From Dermacentor variabilis (taxonomy: Eukaryota; Arthropoda; Arachnida; Ixodida; Ixodidae), in contig NC_134574.1 in assembly GCF_050947875.1 (NCBI RefSeq), forward strand, positions 110,037,969 through 110,101,968: 64,000 nucleotides of DNA, given 5' to 3'. Of the stretch, positions 1-12,347 are shown piece by piece. How positions within the stretch are numbered: position 1 is the first letter of the stretch; the number at the start of each line of letters is the position of its first letter. The notes beneath the pieces were generated by a model. It worked only from the letters and a program-made list of their open reading frames with translations, was not told the DNA's origin and did not search any database. Both the position numbers and the translations under genes were made by a program.

Positions 1-2222
1 GCTTTTTGGCTTATGCAATGCTCCTACGACATTTGAACGTATGATGGACTCTCTTCGGAGAGGCTACAAATGGACCACGTGCCTTTGTCACCTTGACGAT
101 GTTATTGTTTTTTCTTCCACGTTCAGCAGCCAGTTCACCCGACTAGCTATAATTCTTTCGGTCTTCCAAAAAGCTGGCCTCCAACTGAACACCACGAAAT
201 GTCAAATCGGGGGCCGTCAGATTACCGCGTTGGGACACCTCGTTGACGCATCCGTTGTACAGTCAGATCTGGAAAAAGTCCGCGCCGTTTGCAGTTTTCC
301 TGTGCCATGTTTTGCTTCTGACGTGGGCTGCTTCATCGGCCTGTGCTCTTACGTTCGCCGTTTCATCAAAAACTTCGCCGACGTTACGCGGCCTTTGACA
401 GATCTTCTAACGAAGGACACGCCTTTCTCATGGGGCTTGGAGCAGGCTCACGTGTTCACCGCTCTCATCGGATTTCTGACCTCCCCTCCCACACTTACCC
501 ACTTTGATCCGTCTGCACGGACCGAAGTGCACACTGACGCAAGCGGCCACGGCATCGGCGCTGTTCTGACTTAACTGCAGAATGCTAGCGAGTGCGTGAT
601 AGCTTACGCCAGCCGCATGCTGTCACCTCCCGAGAGAAATTGTTCGATCACTGAGCGGGAGTGTTTTGCTTTAGTTTGGGCTGTCGCCAAGTTCCGGCCA
701 TATATGTACGGCCGCACGTTTTCGATCATTACAAACCACCGCACCCTCTGTTGGCTGTCTTCCCTCCGGGACCCGACAGGACGGCGTCGTCTCTGGGCTT
801 TGCGGCTACAGGATTTTTTTGTTATTTCCGGACACAAGTTTGTACGTCTGTTCAAGGCGCTGACTGCCTCTCTCGTCGCCCATGGATCCTCCTGATGCTG
901 TTGCGCATGATCCGTTGACCTGCTTCATGGCTTTGATTGAGGTGACCGACATGCACCCTGAACAGCAACGCGACGAATCCTTACAGCCGGTCATCGCCGG
1001 TGTGCAATCTGACGGCACCGACAGTACGCGACGCATGTTCCTGCTGCACCACGGCATCCTCTACCGCCGCAGTATCAACGCTGATGTCCCTGAGTTGTCC
1101 CTCGTCCTTCCTCCTCATCTGCGATTCGTTCTTCTCAAACAAGTTCACAATGCACTGTCGGCAGGACATCTTGAAGTTTTGCGTACATACGACCGCGTAC
1201 GACACAGGTTCTTCTGGCCATGTCTCTGCTGCGATGTGCGTTGGTATGTCACAACTTACGAATTGTGTGAGCGCCGAAGGAAACCTCCCCTGCCGCCTGT
1301 CGGACGACTCCATCCAATTGAAGTTCCCTCGGAACCTTTCCTTTCGCGTAGGCCTTGACCTGCTTTAGCCTGTTCCGACGACAACTAGAGGAAATAAGTG
1401 AATCGCCGTCGCTACTGATTAGGCGACATGCTACGGTATAACAAAAGCGTTGCCGACTAGTTGCGCAACTGACGTCGCCGATTTTCTCCTCCACGACATC
1501 ATTCTCTAGCACGGTGCACCTCGACAGTTATTTACAGACCGCGGCTCCTCGTTCGTCTCTTGAGCTGTTGACGACCTCCTCCGCTTTGGGCGGTGGATAA
1601 GATGTCCACCGCCCACCACCCACAAACGAATGCTCTTACAGAACGTCTGAACCGTACACTCACACAGATGCTGTTGATGTACGTCTCCAATGATCACCGC
1701 GACTGTGACGTTCGCCTATAATCCGCCGCGACATGGCGCCGCAGGACATTCACCCTTTTCTCTTTGGTATGGCCGCGGCCCCACATTGCCGTTTGACACC
1801 ATCCTACATTCTGTGCCATGTGTTGCAACTGAGTACGCTCGTAAAGTCATAGATCGCGCTCACATGGTGCGTCAAGTCACCCGATCTCGTTTATTAGCCT
1901 CGCATCATATGCAAAAAGAGTGTTACAACCGGTGCCACTGCGATGTGAAGTTCGCCCCAGGTGCCTTGGTCCTCCTTTGGTCACCATGAAGTCGGGTTGG
2001 CCTCTCCCAGAAGCTTCTCTCTGAATGTCAAGCTTCTCTCTACGTCAAGCTACCGACGTCAATTACGAGATCTCGCCGTTACAGTTTGATCCATCCTCAA
2101 GTCCGACGCCTGTCGACATCGTGTACGTTTCACGGCTGAAGTCATACTTCGCTGGCAGTTCTTCGCCTAGCGTGCGCCGAGACGGCGGTTCAGCACCTGG
2201 GGGTCCTGGTACAGTAGGATAA
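1..2222 (+). pseudogene. Ty3/gypsy retrotransposon pol, decayed (RT, RNase H, integrase)
   Basis: This is a 5'-truncated pol reading in order: reverse transcriptase from the FGLCNAP motif at the window edge, with the catalytic box as HLDD (usual first residue Tyr) near 95-110; RNase H with [18 protein letters not shown] around 650-710; the integrase HHCC zinc module (GHLEVLRTYDRVRHRFFWP, about 1160-1290); integrase core pieces (HPQTNALTERLNRTL near 1615-1660); and the C-terminal tail ending VDIVYVSRLKSYF near 2130-2150. It is broken by an in-frame stop at 572-574 and frameshifts near 860-890, 1300-1330, 1380-1690 and 1990-2030. One cysteine of the zinc module is Tyr (TTYELC). The order and motifs are those of metazoan Ty3/gypsy pol. 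The element is non-functional. Confidence 0.93.
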
Positions 2223-2370
2223 AAAAAGAGAAAAGATCAAAATGGGGGAGACACTCGCTGGTGCGTGTTGTTTCTGGCCAGCGATCTTAACCAAATTGAC
2301 TCTGCTTGTATATATATTGCAAATGGAGCCTGCGTATACTCATAACATCCCCGTAAAGATATAATTAAGA
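2222..2370 (+). mobile_element. Probable polypurine tract and partial 3' LTR of the gypsy element
   Basis: Right after the pol C-terminus a purine-rich run (about 2222-2252, ending in tgggggaga) is followed by sequence with a TATA-like gtatatatatt at about 2308-2318. This is where a Ty3/gypsy polypurine tract and LTR would lie. No second LTR is in the window to compare with, so the LTR end is not defined. Confidence 0.4.
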
Positions 2371-3627
2371 TAGAACCTATCACGCGAATGCCGACGGTAG
2401 TTAGATTAGCGATCAAGCATTGTTTCGGCTCATCGTATTGCCAGTGCGGGAAGGTAAAGCCGATGAAGCAACTTGCGAAGAAGGTCAGCAACAGCAGTGC
2501 TTTACCCGACAGTCGAACCTAGAACATCGGTACGCCACGTACAGTTGTGCAACTTAGAACACATTAACCAACATATTTATCAATTCAATCCAGCTTCCCG
2601 CAATTATTTCGTTGCACTTTAACTGGTTACAATGATGACTTGCTTGAATAATGGATGGTGTGAAGTGTGACCAAGTGATCCGTTCAGGGACACTGCGACA
2701 GAAGCCTGAACAGCGATGCCGTGAATATCACACAAAACGTGAAGCCTACCCCACAAAGCGTCGCGAGCCGGTACAACTCATGAATCTGAACTAATAGCTG
2801 AGTGATGGGCATCATACATCGTCCGACTTGAGTTGTTCTTTGCTGTTAACAAAGAGAACAAAAGCAAGCCTGGGATACTTTCGGCTGGCTTGCTAAAGCA
2901 AGTCTTGACTGATCCGCGCAGTGTAAGCGTTACAACGTAACTTGTTAGGGCAACTACGGCTAAGAACAGCTCCTCATTTACGTTCAAAGATTCCTCTAGA
3001 GCTCAAAGCTTGACCGAGTATATGAGAGCTTTTTTAGACCAATCTGACAAAAATGCTGATGTGTTGACGCTGTGGAATATATTTAGTGACATCTGCTGAG
3101 ACTTCCTTAATACAGACATACCAAGCAAGCGAACAATAACACATAAGGATATATCTCGGGTATGGCGGAAAACCATTCATCTGAAGCGAAAAATTCAGAG
3201 TTTTGCGAAACAAATATCGGCCACACAGCTATGCGAAGTGTGACAAGCAAGCTGCCGCACGCGGTGCTTGAGTCTAATGACCATTGATTTCAAACGACTT
3301 CCCGAGCTCTGAAAAAAAAAGGACAAGAAAGGGTTTCAGAAATTTTCGCTCGTACAAAGAACCACGTGATGGAGGTATCAATTAATAAAAGAAAACCGCG
3401 AAAGTGTTGGTGCCGCTGGAAACCCTTCCTTTTTTCCTGATGAACCGAGGGGTACGACGACCTGGAACTCGGTTGTTTATGTCTGTTGTGCTTTTAAAAG
3501 GGGGCCCTACATAAATTAGTGAAACTCTCTGGACACCCACCCCAGGCTTGGTGAAATAGTCGAGAATCCGTCGTTGCTGTGTGAGTTCCAAGCACTTGGA
3601 GGAACACCGACCAATTGGGAAGTTGGC
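2371..3627. other. Stretch without recognised genes
   Basis: Only short open frames on both strands, no splice-supported coding and no repeat structure that I recognise. It is probably decayed repeat or plain intergenic DNA. Confidence 0.4.
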
Positions 3628-3925
3628 AGCCCAACTGTATCCTCATCTACATAACGTCATCCACTGGTGCAATGAACGCGGCGCGTATATGAACGCTGTA
3701 AAGCTGCTCGTTTTGAACAACGCGGAGAAAGAGTCTAGTGGAACTTTAGTATAGAATGGGTATACTGCCACTGAAAGAGGTCAGTAGCTGCAACTACGCA
3801 CGTGTAACAATCACCAGCAATCACTCTTGGAATCTACACATAAGAAACATTGTCTCCTCCACATTCCACTAATTTTGTTTCTTGAAGTATAGGTTTAGAG
3901 ATTATCCCCTAAACGTTAAGAAGGG
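3628..3925 (+). pseudogene. CR1/Jockey-like LINE reverse-transcriptase fragment, copy A
   Basis: The translation shows HNVIHWCNERGAYMNAVKLL, then after a frameshift and stop near 3750 VTITSNHSWNLHIRNIVSS and FCFLKYRFRDYPLNVKK. These match the part of a CR1/Jockey-type RT after the catalytic box. The same stretch recurs at about 5884-6165 with many substitutions, so these are two old copies of one family. At least two stops and one frameshift make it dead. Confidence 0.8.
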
Positions 3926-3949
3926 GGAGCACCACACTCCCCCTTCTTA
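3917..3949. repeat. Perfect 13-bp stem hairpin
   Basis: The arm at 3917-3929 is exactly complementary to 3937-3949, with a 7-base loop (caccaca). The stem is rich in G runs facing C runs. It sits at the 3' edge of LINE copy A. Confidence 0.85.
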
Positions 3950-4099
3950 TATTTTTTTTACAGAGTGTGCCAACGGTGACAAAAGAGTGCGTGCGCATAC
4001 GATCAGAAGGGATTCGCATGGTGCGGCCTCCTTTACCAACCGACTGGCCTCTAATAAATGTAGAGAGATAGGACAGGGGATGCCTGCGCCTATTTGGAT

Positions 4100-4196
4100 A
4101 ACCAGTGAGTAACCAGCGGCAGCGTGATTTTCATCCCACGACCTCCCTCAGCTGAGGCGGACACCCTACCACCAGGCTACGACTCCGGTTTGGATC
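4100..4196 (-). mobile_element. tRNA-derived SINE head, truncated
   Basis: Read on the minus strand, 4196 to 4100 has an A-box-like segment (gtagcctggtggtagggtg, about 4162-4180) followed at tRNA-like spacing by a B-box-like segment (gtgggatgaaaatcac, about 4124-4139). This is the layout of a pol III promoter in tRNA-derived SINEs. The B box has drifted and no complete body is visible. Confidence 0.5.
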
Positions 4197-4199
4197 GGC

Positions 4200-5339
4200 C
4201 GCCGGAAATGAAACCGCGAAATTGTGTAACGTCAATGTAGAGGAGTGGCGCAGCCAGCCTCTCTTCAGCCGTGTTGGCCGGCACGCACTGCCGCCCCTGT
4301 CGAGAAAAAAATCTGTTATATCTTATAGGCTGTTTCTTCTTCAACAAAAATAATTGCACTTCGATTAAGGTGAAGTGTGACCCCCGGATATATTGTAATA
4401 AATCACAACCACACAACACTTTAGCACGAACGTGAGCGGCTGATACGAGATATGCCAGCGTGTGGCCGCGCACTGCAACACAGCTTGCCAAATGTAGTAT
4501 AACGCAATTGACGTTAGCGTATCTTCCTTTTATTCTTGCGAAATTATGACGAAGAGTAAGCAAAGTGATCTGAACAGCATGTGTTTTGTGACCGTCAGCG
4601 GTTGTTTTCTGAAGCGCCGCCCGCAAAAGTGGGCTAGGCAGGCGACCTTCGGCGTTGGTTGACCCACTACTGAATGAGGCGGGCTGCGGTTCCCGTAGCA
4701 CCGCAAGTTTAGTAATCTAAAAAACTCGATGTCGGCTGCACGCCTGGACGCCGCTGGGGTACAGTCGTTGCAGTACAGTGACTGGTCCTGTGCTCTAGGG
4801 AAATTTTAAACACGGTGGTGCCCCGTCAATAACGGCTTTCTTTTCTAGGGCGCAGGCAGCACCACTTTTCTATCAAATTACAGATAGACAAAAATAGACC
4901 TAATTAGCAGTACTAAGAAGCAAATATCCTTGTGACTCTATAGATCTAGCATGTGAAATGAAGTGGGACGTTTTATTTTATTTATAAGGAGACATGGTTT
5001 TTCATAGGCGTAACGAAACATTTACACAGAGTGTCGTCGCCCCTAATTTTCAGACCAGTTTCAGTGCCGATTTAAAAGAACAATAATTTATTTAAGCGAT
5101 ATAATTGTGTTTGTTCCTGTCGTTGTGAGTCACGGTCCTGGAAGGTCGTCGGTCGCTTTAAGCCATCACAGCTAAACATTCCTTGGTCTTGATAGCTTAC
5201 CGACTATCTTTTTCCACGCTATGCAGACAACTATTGCGAAATTATTATGTTAATTTAGAAATTTCTTGTTGCCACAAATTCTAACGAAGGACTCGAAGAC
5301 TGCTCAAGGTATTCTCATTTTCGCGAAATTGTTTCTCAT
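4200..5339. other. Stretch without recognised genes
   Basis: The longest open frame (minus strand, 4177-4701) has no recognisable motif and overlaps the SINE head. Nothing else is supported here. Confidence 0.4.
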
Positions 5340-6395
5340 TGTGAAAAATCGGCATATTTCTGTGGTAATCTCACGTTGTAAGTCGTTAGTTGTAAGTTGC
5401 TAGCCATATTTCCAATTTTCCGGAGCAAAACGCTGTCTTACCATATGTACAGCATAGCTTCAGAAAGAGTAATTAAGAAAATGCCCACTTCGTTACAGTC
5501 GTAGAAAAATCGCTAAGCCATCAAGCAACGACGGCCCCCAGACTGACGCCGTATTCACGAACTTTAGTAAGCCATCTGATCGAAATAGTCTCCAAAAGCC
5601 TATGCTCAAACAAACAAATAGTAATCTTCCGGACATACTGATTTTCTTTATCAAGAATTACCTCTCAAGCAACGCTTACTTTGTGTAAGTAGGAACAACT
5701 CCATTTCTGTTCCCGTAACGACGGGTGTACATCAGGATAGTGTTAATGGGCAACAATTTCTTGCACATCAACTGCTTTGTTAGCGTAGTTAACCCCCTTC
5801 CCCCCCCTCACACAGACTAATGAAAGGTTCGTAGAATATTTTCATGATATTTAGCAAAGTTAACCTTCTGCGTGATCAATACAAACTGTATCCTGATGTA
5901 GATAACGTCCTACACTTGTGCAATGAATACTCCGCCTATATTAACGCTGAAAAACTGCTCGTTTTGAATAACACGCAAAAAGAGTCTTATGGAACTTGAG
6001 TATAAACTGGTAATATTGCCACTGAAGGAGCCCAGTAGTTGAAAGTACGCAGGTGTAACAATCACCAGCAATCACTCCTGGAATAAGCACATTAAAACCA
6101 TTGTCTCCTCTATATACCGCTAATTTTGTTTCTTGAAGTATATAGCCTTAGAGATTATCCCCGAAACGTGGAACTGCTCCCATTTTTACAACATGCATCA
6201 GGCGGAGACTTGAGTATTTCTCTTCAGTGTGGAACCCTTACACTAAACAGAACATTAGCAAACCGGAATGTGTTCAACGAAAAATAGCAAGGTTGATTTG
6301 CAATAAATTTGAGACAGCTGATTCTCCTACAAAGCACCAAAAATAATAGCATCCTAACAGTTGAATTCCGCCGGGAAAATGGTAGCCTCGAGTCC
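5340..6395 (+). pseudogene. CR1/Jockey-like LINE reverse transcriptase, copy B, 5' part
   Basis: Across several frames the translation follows the family's RT core in order: a segment like NYRPIS..S..CKLLE near 5350-5385; ASHISNFPEQNAVLPYVQHS near 5399-5460; TDAVFTNFSKPSD near 5541-5580; SVPVTTGVHQDSVNG near 5707-5750 (the SGVPQGSVLGP region); DNVLHLCNEYSAYINAEKLL near 5900-5960; and RLEYFSSVWNPYTKQNISK near 6209-6265, ending in RRENGSLES near 6371-6395. Stops and frameshifts are frequent. The element is cut at 6395 by a minus-strand RTE insertion and appears to resume at about 7886. It is therefore old and was inactive before the RTE arrived, or was inactivated by it. Confidence 0.8.
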
Positions 6396-6509
<114 letters not shown>

Positions 6510-7885
6510 CAGCCTGGCTACGCCCAGTGCAGGGCAAAAGCCTCTCCCATACTTCCCCAACTACCCCAGTCATGTGCTAATTATGGCCATGTTGTCCTTG
6601 CAAACTTCTTAATCTCATCCGCCCCCTGCTACGCTTCCCTTCTCTTGGAATCCAGTCCGTAACCTTTAATGACCGACGGGTATCCTCCCTCCTCATTACA
6701 TGTCCTGCCCATGTTCCTTTCTTCTTCTTGATTTCAACTAAGATGTCATTAACTCGTGTTTGTTCCCTCACCTAATCTTCTATTTTCTTATCGCTTAACG
6801 TTACACTTATCATTCTTCTTTAAATAGCTCGTTGCGTCGTCCTCAACTGAAGTAGAACCCTTTTCGTAAGCGTCCAGGTTTCTGCCCCGTACCTGAGTAC
6901 TGGTAAGACACAGCTGTTATAAACTTTCCTTTTGAGGGATAGTAGCAACCTGCTGTTCATGATTTGAGAATGCGTGCCAAACGCACCCCAGCCCATTCTT
7001 ATTCTTCTGATTATTTCATTCTCATGATCCGGATCCGCAGTCACTACCTGCCCTAAGTAGATGTATTCCCGTACCACTTACAGTCTCGCTACCTATTGTA
7101 AACTGCTCTTCTCTTGCGAGACTGTTAAGCATTACTTTAGTTTTCTGCAGATTAATTTTTAGACCCACCCTTCTGGTTTGACTCTCCAGGTCAGTGAGCA
7201 TGCATTGCAATTGGTCCCCTGAGTTACTAAGCAAGGCAACATCATCAGCGAATTGCAATTTACTAACGTATTCTCCATTAACTCTTATTCCCAATTCTTC
7301 CCAATCCAGGTTTCTGAATACCTCCTGTAAAAACGCGGTGAATAGCATTGGAGAGATCGTATCTCCCTGCCTGACACCTTTCTTTATTGGGATTCTGTTT
7401 CTTCGTTTATGGAGGACTATGGTGGCTGTGGAGCCGCTATAGATATCTTTCAGTATTTTTACATACGGCACATCTACACCCTGATTCCGTAATGCCTGCA
7501 TGACTGCTGAGGTTTCGACTGAATCAAGCACTTTCTCGTAATCAATGAAAGCTATATATATAAGGGATGGATATATTCCGCACATTTCTCTATCACGTGA
7601 TTGATAGTGTGAATATGGTCTATCGTTGAGTAGCCTTTACGAAATCTTGCCTGGTCCTTTGGTTGACAGAAGTCTAAGGTGTTCCTGATTCTATTTGCGA
7701 TTGCCTTAGTAAATACTTTGTAGGCACCTGACAGTAAGCTGATTGGTACATAATTTTTCAAGTTTTTGGCGTCCCCTTTCTTATGGACTAAGATTATGTT
7801 GGCCTTCTTCCAAGATTCTGATACGCTCGAGGTCATGAGGCATTGTGTATACAGGGTGGCCAGTTTTCTCATCGTCTGATCGTCT
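6510..7885 (-). pseudogene. RTE-clade LINE reverse transcriptase, 5'-truncated
   Basis: Read from 7885 downwards: SESWKKANIILVHKKGDAK (about 7820-7765), the RT palm with AFIDYEKVLDSVET (about 7550-7510), KKGVRQGDTISPMLF (about 7390-7345), the catalytic FADDVALLS (about 7250-7225), then the thumb and tail EYIYLGQVVTADPDHE (about 7065-7020), VLPVLRYGAETWTLTKR (about 6915-6865) and TWAGHVMRRED (about 6715-6680). The active-site aspartates are intact, but frameshifts near 7570, 7080 and 6800 and the missing endonuclease make it dead. It is inserted in CR1/Jockey-like LINE copy B and ends in the AAT array. The family (endonuclease-reverse transcriptase LINEs) is well known in arthropods. Confidence 0.92.
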
Positions 7886-8030
7886 GCTTCTTAATCACAA
7901 ATTAGCACTCAACCGGACTTCATAGTTAACCCTTTTATCTTCAAGGTGCACACAGCCCCTATCACAGGGCCCACGGTACAATACGTTATTTTCCGCATAT
8001 GGTACCTACATGTATGGTTTCATTTCTTTC
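7886..8030 (+). pseudogene. CR1/Jockey-like LINE copy B, 3' part resuming after the RTE insertion
   Basis: The plus-strand translation LLLNHKLALNRTS, stop, LTLLSSRCTQ at about 7888-7970 matches the C-terminal tail that in this LINE type follows the RRENGSLES-like segment ending at 6395. The position and order fit one element split by the RTE. The match is short and drifted. Confidence 0.6.
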
Positions 8031-9867
8031 GGTGTAAAATAAATGTATAAAGGCTCATGACAAAGGAGCTTATTTGAAGCACACATAATTTTTCTGAAGC
8101 ACACATAGTATTTCTGTGTGCATTTCTTGGGTATTTTTAAAAGTTTCTGCTATGATTTATATTTTTTTTGTGAATTGCGTCATTCTAATATTGATAATTG
8201 TATTTTTTCTAGAATATGACGCTATGTGCATTTATTTGATGATTGCAATATATTACATTACAATATTTCGTATTTTTGTGTCTTCTATTCCTTATATTGA
8301 TGAGTTCAAGATTTTTACGGTATTATTTCAGATTATTTCTGTAATTTTTATATCTTTGTATCTGCTGCATTTACGTTGTTAACAGCGTCATTCTAATGCA
8401 TCATTAATCGTATTTTTTTGCTATCAGGTGTATCTCCACAAAATGATTTGATTAGTCTAATAATTTTATTATGATGGGCCTGTATTGCCTGGAACATGCG
8501 GTGGTCTGCAGTAGGCACGAAGTAAATAACTAAAATTCCAACTGTCCGCGAAATTGAGACCATCTATAGACGCTGCTCGGCGTGAGTTAAAGTCTCACGA
8601 CAAAGAGAAGGAACCGAACCGAGCAAGCTGCAATTACTCTACAGCAGTTGTGAGTACCTCTGACCTTTCAAAAGTCGAACTCCAAAGTGAAGCAGGGGCT
8701 CGTCAAGCTGCTTTCCTGCTATTTCCCCCGCCTCCTCAACATGTATATTGAGAAGCAAATGCTTTAAAGAGAAGTATCCGAATTTATTTGAGCTTTCAAA
8801 CATTACTCCAGAACCTCGGGTTAAAGCCAAAAACTGCCTTCAAGACAATGTTGCCGGCAATGTTCACGAGCTTCGTCTGAAAAGAATGTGCTCAGGCTAT
8901 GCTGCGAATAAACCAACAAATCTTGACCATGCCAGTCTCCGTTTTCGTGGAAAGACGCCGAGAGCTTTCCGGTAAGTCAAAGTGATCATGAGCAATGAAA
9001 ACAAGTTGCAGTATCTCTCCATACAAAGCGTGCAGGTATAACTTTTCACCAACGTTGAAGAGGAACTCACCGTTGACAGACGTCTACGTCTTAAACAAAG
9101 CAGATACCTTCGCGCAAGATGTTTGACGTACGAGCAAGGCTCTTAGAGCCACTACTTGCAAGCTCTTCATACCAGATATATCGACATCGCCAAAAGTTTA
9201 CGCTAGATCCTACATGCCTCGTTTGAGGTATGTTTGCAAATCCATCTCAAGCCAAGCCAACAGAATTCTGCGCGGCCAAGAGGCACTGAACGTCTATTGT
9301 CATTGTCGTGGAGGAAAAATTTGGGCAGACCACATCTAACGGTGAATGTCGGCGTTAATGCAAGTCGCAGTGAAGAAACCAAGTGACATGCCACATTGAC
9401 AACGCCAAAAGCTTTAGCATGAGACGTGTGAGCCTCCGGGATATTCTCTCTCGCCCTACATACAGGACACGCTGAGCCACCTAGCGGTGACCTAGCGATG
9501 ACCAGGCGTGGTGCGTGTGTGAACGTATATCCAGACAAGGTTGTCTGAATATGTGTGACGCTGGTCCGATTCCACCCAGGACTGGATATTTGAACCATAC
9601 ACCATCACCAAAGTTGGCGTCAAAGAGGTTCTTGAAGAGCTGTACCTATCCAGTAGCACACGCCCTGTGACCCAGGTCAAATTTGGCGTGTAAGAAACAT
9701 TGTAATTTTCTTGCCTGATACATTTGTTAGGGAACTAACTTTTCATTTTATCGCTAGAGAGATGTGAATCGCAATATTATTGGAGTGATCCTTTCAATTG
9801 AGCAGTTCACAACAGAAATTTGCATTGAAATATGTTTTTGATAAATATTCTGGAATTTAAGCAGCTC
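8031..9867. other. AT-rich stretch without recognised genes
   Basis: 8100-8420 is strongly AT-rich and has two imperfect copies of gcgtcattctaat at about 8177 and 8385. The hydrophobic 88-codon frame there follows from base composition. Nothing is supported up to 9867. Confidence 0.4.
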
Positions 9868-9962
9868 TTTCAGCATCTGCCTTCAGTTCAATTTTGGAAT
9901 TTTGTGCAACGGGCCAAAACGACAACCACATGATGAGGGACACCGCTGTGCCACAAAGTGCC
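9868..9962 (-). mobile_element. Degraded tick SINE body/tail
   Basis: Read on the minus strand this contains a segment like cagcggtgtccctcatcatg followed by gtggttgtcgttttggc and cgttgcacaaaattcc. It parallels the 3' body of the better SINE copy at 62985-63235 (actacggcgttccttgtaat, then gtggttttggtgcgtaaaac). The head is missing. Confidence 0.5.
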
Positions 9963-10793
9963 CTGAAGCATAGCCAAGTATGTATCTTCCGGAACGAGCG
10001 TTTTGCATTTCGTACTCTTCAAAGTGCTACGCTCTAAACACCTGCATAACACCACGAGTGTTTTATGTAGCTTTATAAAAATATCGAAATTTACACATGG
10101 TGACAGATACAATCCATGCCGTAAAACTTCACCAAAAGAAGCCAATTGTTTATTCAGAGAAACAAGCAGTTATGTAGTTTGGCAAGGCCAGAAACGCGAT
10201 AGTTTGTACACCAAAAATTGAAAGAGTTATGAAAGGCTAGTTCATTTGTTATGAAATGCCAAAAGTAGAAGCCTTTATCTGATTGTAAAATCGCATATAG
10301 GAGGCTGAATTAAAAAAATATTTAGTCGAATTTCCTTCCTATTCTGCGGCCTTTCGAGTTAAAATTTGCTGCTAGTTCATATTTTCAAGTTCCTCGTCCA
10401 TCAAAAATCTTACCTGGTGAAAAATATTGGAGTTTCCATTCGGGTTTCCTGCACTTGGGAGTCTATTTTGTTCGCTTACTGTTGATGCAGCGATGAGACT
10501 CAAAGGTAGAAGGAAAGTCTGAATATATCGGGGCATATCGGCGCTCTGAAACTGGTGAGTCTGGATCAACCACATTCCGCATTTATAAATGTACATCTCG
10601 CGCGCCACGGGAGGCCTCAAGGCCTGCCATGTGCCAGATGTAGTGACGTGAGTGCAGTTCCTTTCTATGTCGAAATACTGCGTTGCACTTTTCCATTGTT
10701 TCTTCCTCCCTAAATAATTTTTACAGGGTTCTCAAAGTTAAACTGTTACTTAACACGGTAAGCTGGGCGAGTTGGCGATTGAAAGTGTTCGTA
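9963..10793. other. Stretch without recognised genes
   Basis: Short frames only; I see no supported feature. Confidence 0.4.
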
Positions 10794-10872
10794 GGGGGGG
10801 GGGGGGGGCAGTGCATCCCGGACGAAAGAGCCAGCGCTCGTATCGTGTACTTGCTTTTGTCTTTCGTCCGGG
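10794..10872. repeat. G15 run followed by a 12-bp inverted repeat
   Basis: Fifteen G residues (10794-10808) precede a perfect inverted repeat: cccggacgaaag at 10817-10828 and ctttcgtccggg at 10861-10872, with a 32-base spacer. It may be part of a mobile-element terminus, but I could not assign it. Confidence 0.7.
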
Positions 10873-11883
10873 TTGCGTAACCCTACCCTGAAAACGTGCT
10901 AAACTATGAGTAAATTTGTTAAAAAAGACTGTGTTAGCCACAGGAATGCTGTTCGCACAGGTACTTTGTACGTTTTAGTGGACACAAGCTCCCCTAACAA
11001 GTAGGTGTGTCAAATATGTAATTGCCAAAAGTGTGTTAGTCACGTTTAAAGCTTGCGATTTTGGTGCGCCTTTACATCAGTGGAAGCTTGAAGCCAATAT
11101 TATTATCACAGGACAACACGGTTTTAATGGGCATTTCTTAAACGTCTGTGTTCCGCGATAACCAGAACTACACTTGACGATGAGTTGCAATTTCGTATTC
11201 AGAAGCGGGAGGCCCGATATAAAGAGGAACCTGCCGTGTGACGTAGCCGATTGCTGAAGAAAGGGCGACAGCAGTTCTGTTTTAGCCATCCGAGAGCAGG
11301 AGCTCATAAGTTACGACCTCCGCGTGTCTTCTAGAACGGTGTGTTCTAAGAACTACGCACACGTCACGGAATGTACGTGCGGTAGGGGAGTTAGTCGTCG
11401 TGTCACGACCTGCTTCTGCAGAAACGAAAATAGTGCATTGAGCTTGAAATCTGATGAAGCAAAGCCGAAACTTGAGGAAAATTGTTTATATTTTCCTTCG
11501 TCCCTATCATGCCTATTTAACATGTAAGCACGAAATATGTGTATAGAAATGACCCCTTTATCGCGCCTCTTAACGCCTATTTTGATCACGGTGCCTGAGT
11601 TGGATTTTTTTAGGGCCTAAATCATTTTTCCGTGTTTTTCTCTTCACTCATCTTGCTTATAATGATATGGCCTGGTGGGAAACATGGCTGAAGGAAATGA
11701 ATTATTGAACAAATGCTTTGCCACTCTAAACGCTCTTATTAACAGCTTTGCATAAGGCGAGAGCGTAACTGTAGCAAAGGCTGCAACAGCCCTGCGCGAC
11801 CATCACAACGATTTCACGATCATGAGCGGGTACCTAATGACCTAAGCTAACAACTAGGGTGATGGGGTTGGTGCAAACGTCTG
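10873..11883. other. Stretch without recognised genes
   Basis: No coding or repeat signal that I can support. Confidence 0.4.
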
Positions 11884-11916
<33 letters not shown>

Positions 11917-12003
11917 CTACATAGATAGATAGGTAGACAGATAGATAATTACATAGATAGATAGATAGATAGATAGTTGGTAGATAGATAGATAGATAGT
12001 TGG

Positions 12004-12083
<80 letters not shown>

Positions 12084-12098
12084 AAAAGATAGATAGAT
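11884..12098. repeat. GATA tetranucleotide microsatellite
   Basis: About 215 bp of (GATA)n with interruptions by GGTA-, CATA- and ATTA-type variants in the first half and a purer second half (about 12003-12082). The poly-Tyr/Leu/Ser/Ile frames on the minus strand are artefacts of it. Confidence 0.95.
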
Positions 12099-12347
12099 CG
12101 AGAGATTTTACCGCAGAAGAAGAGAAACACTGTTTCGAGAAAGGATGACGATAGCTGCACTTGTGCCAATGTAAAACAGCTTTCAAAGAATCAAGGTTCT
12201 TCCGAGAATGAAATGCGACGGGACAAGTCATTTACGTTGTTCTGTAGCATCATATTCTCAGCTGTGCTTCCCTGTTTCGTAAGGGCGCCGACGAAGCGAA
12301 GGAGTTGCAAGAACAATGTTGGAAACCGAGTTTATTAACGTATTGGT

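Noticed and set aside
4177..4701. 174-codon minus-strand open frame
   Set aside because: No motif, overlaps a SINE head, and one or two frames of this length are expected by chance in 64 kb read in six frames.
8116..8382. 88-codon hydrophobic frame resembling a membrane protein
   Set aside because: The region is extremely AT-rich, which yields Ile, Phe and Leu codons by itself; no other evidence.
11834..12231. Tyr/Leu/Ser/Ile repeat proteins
   Set aside because: Translations of the GATA array.
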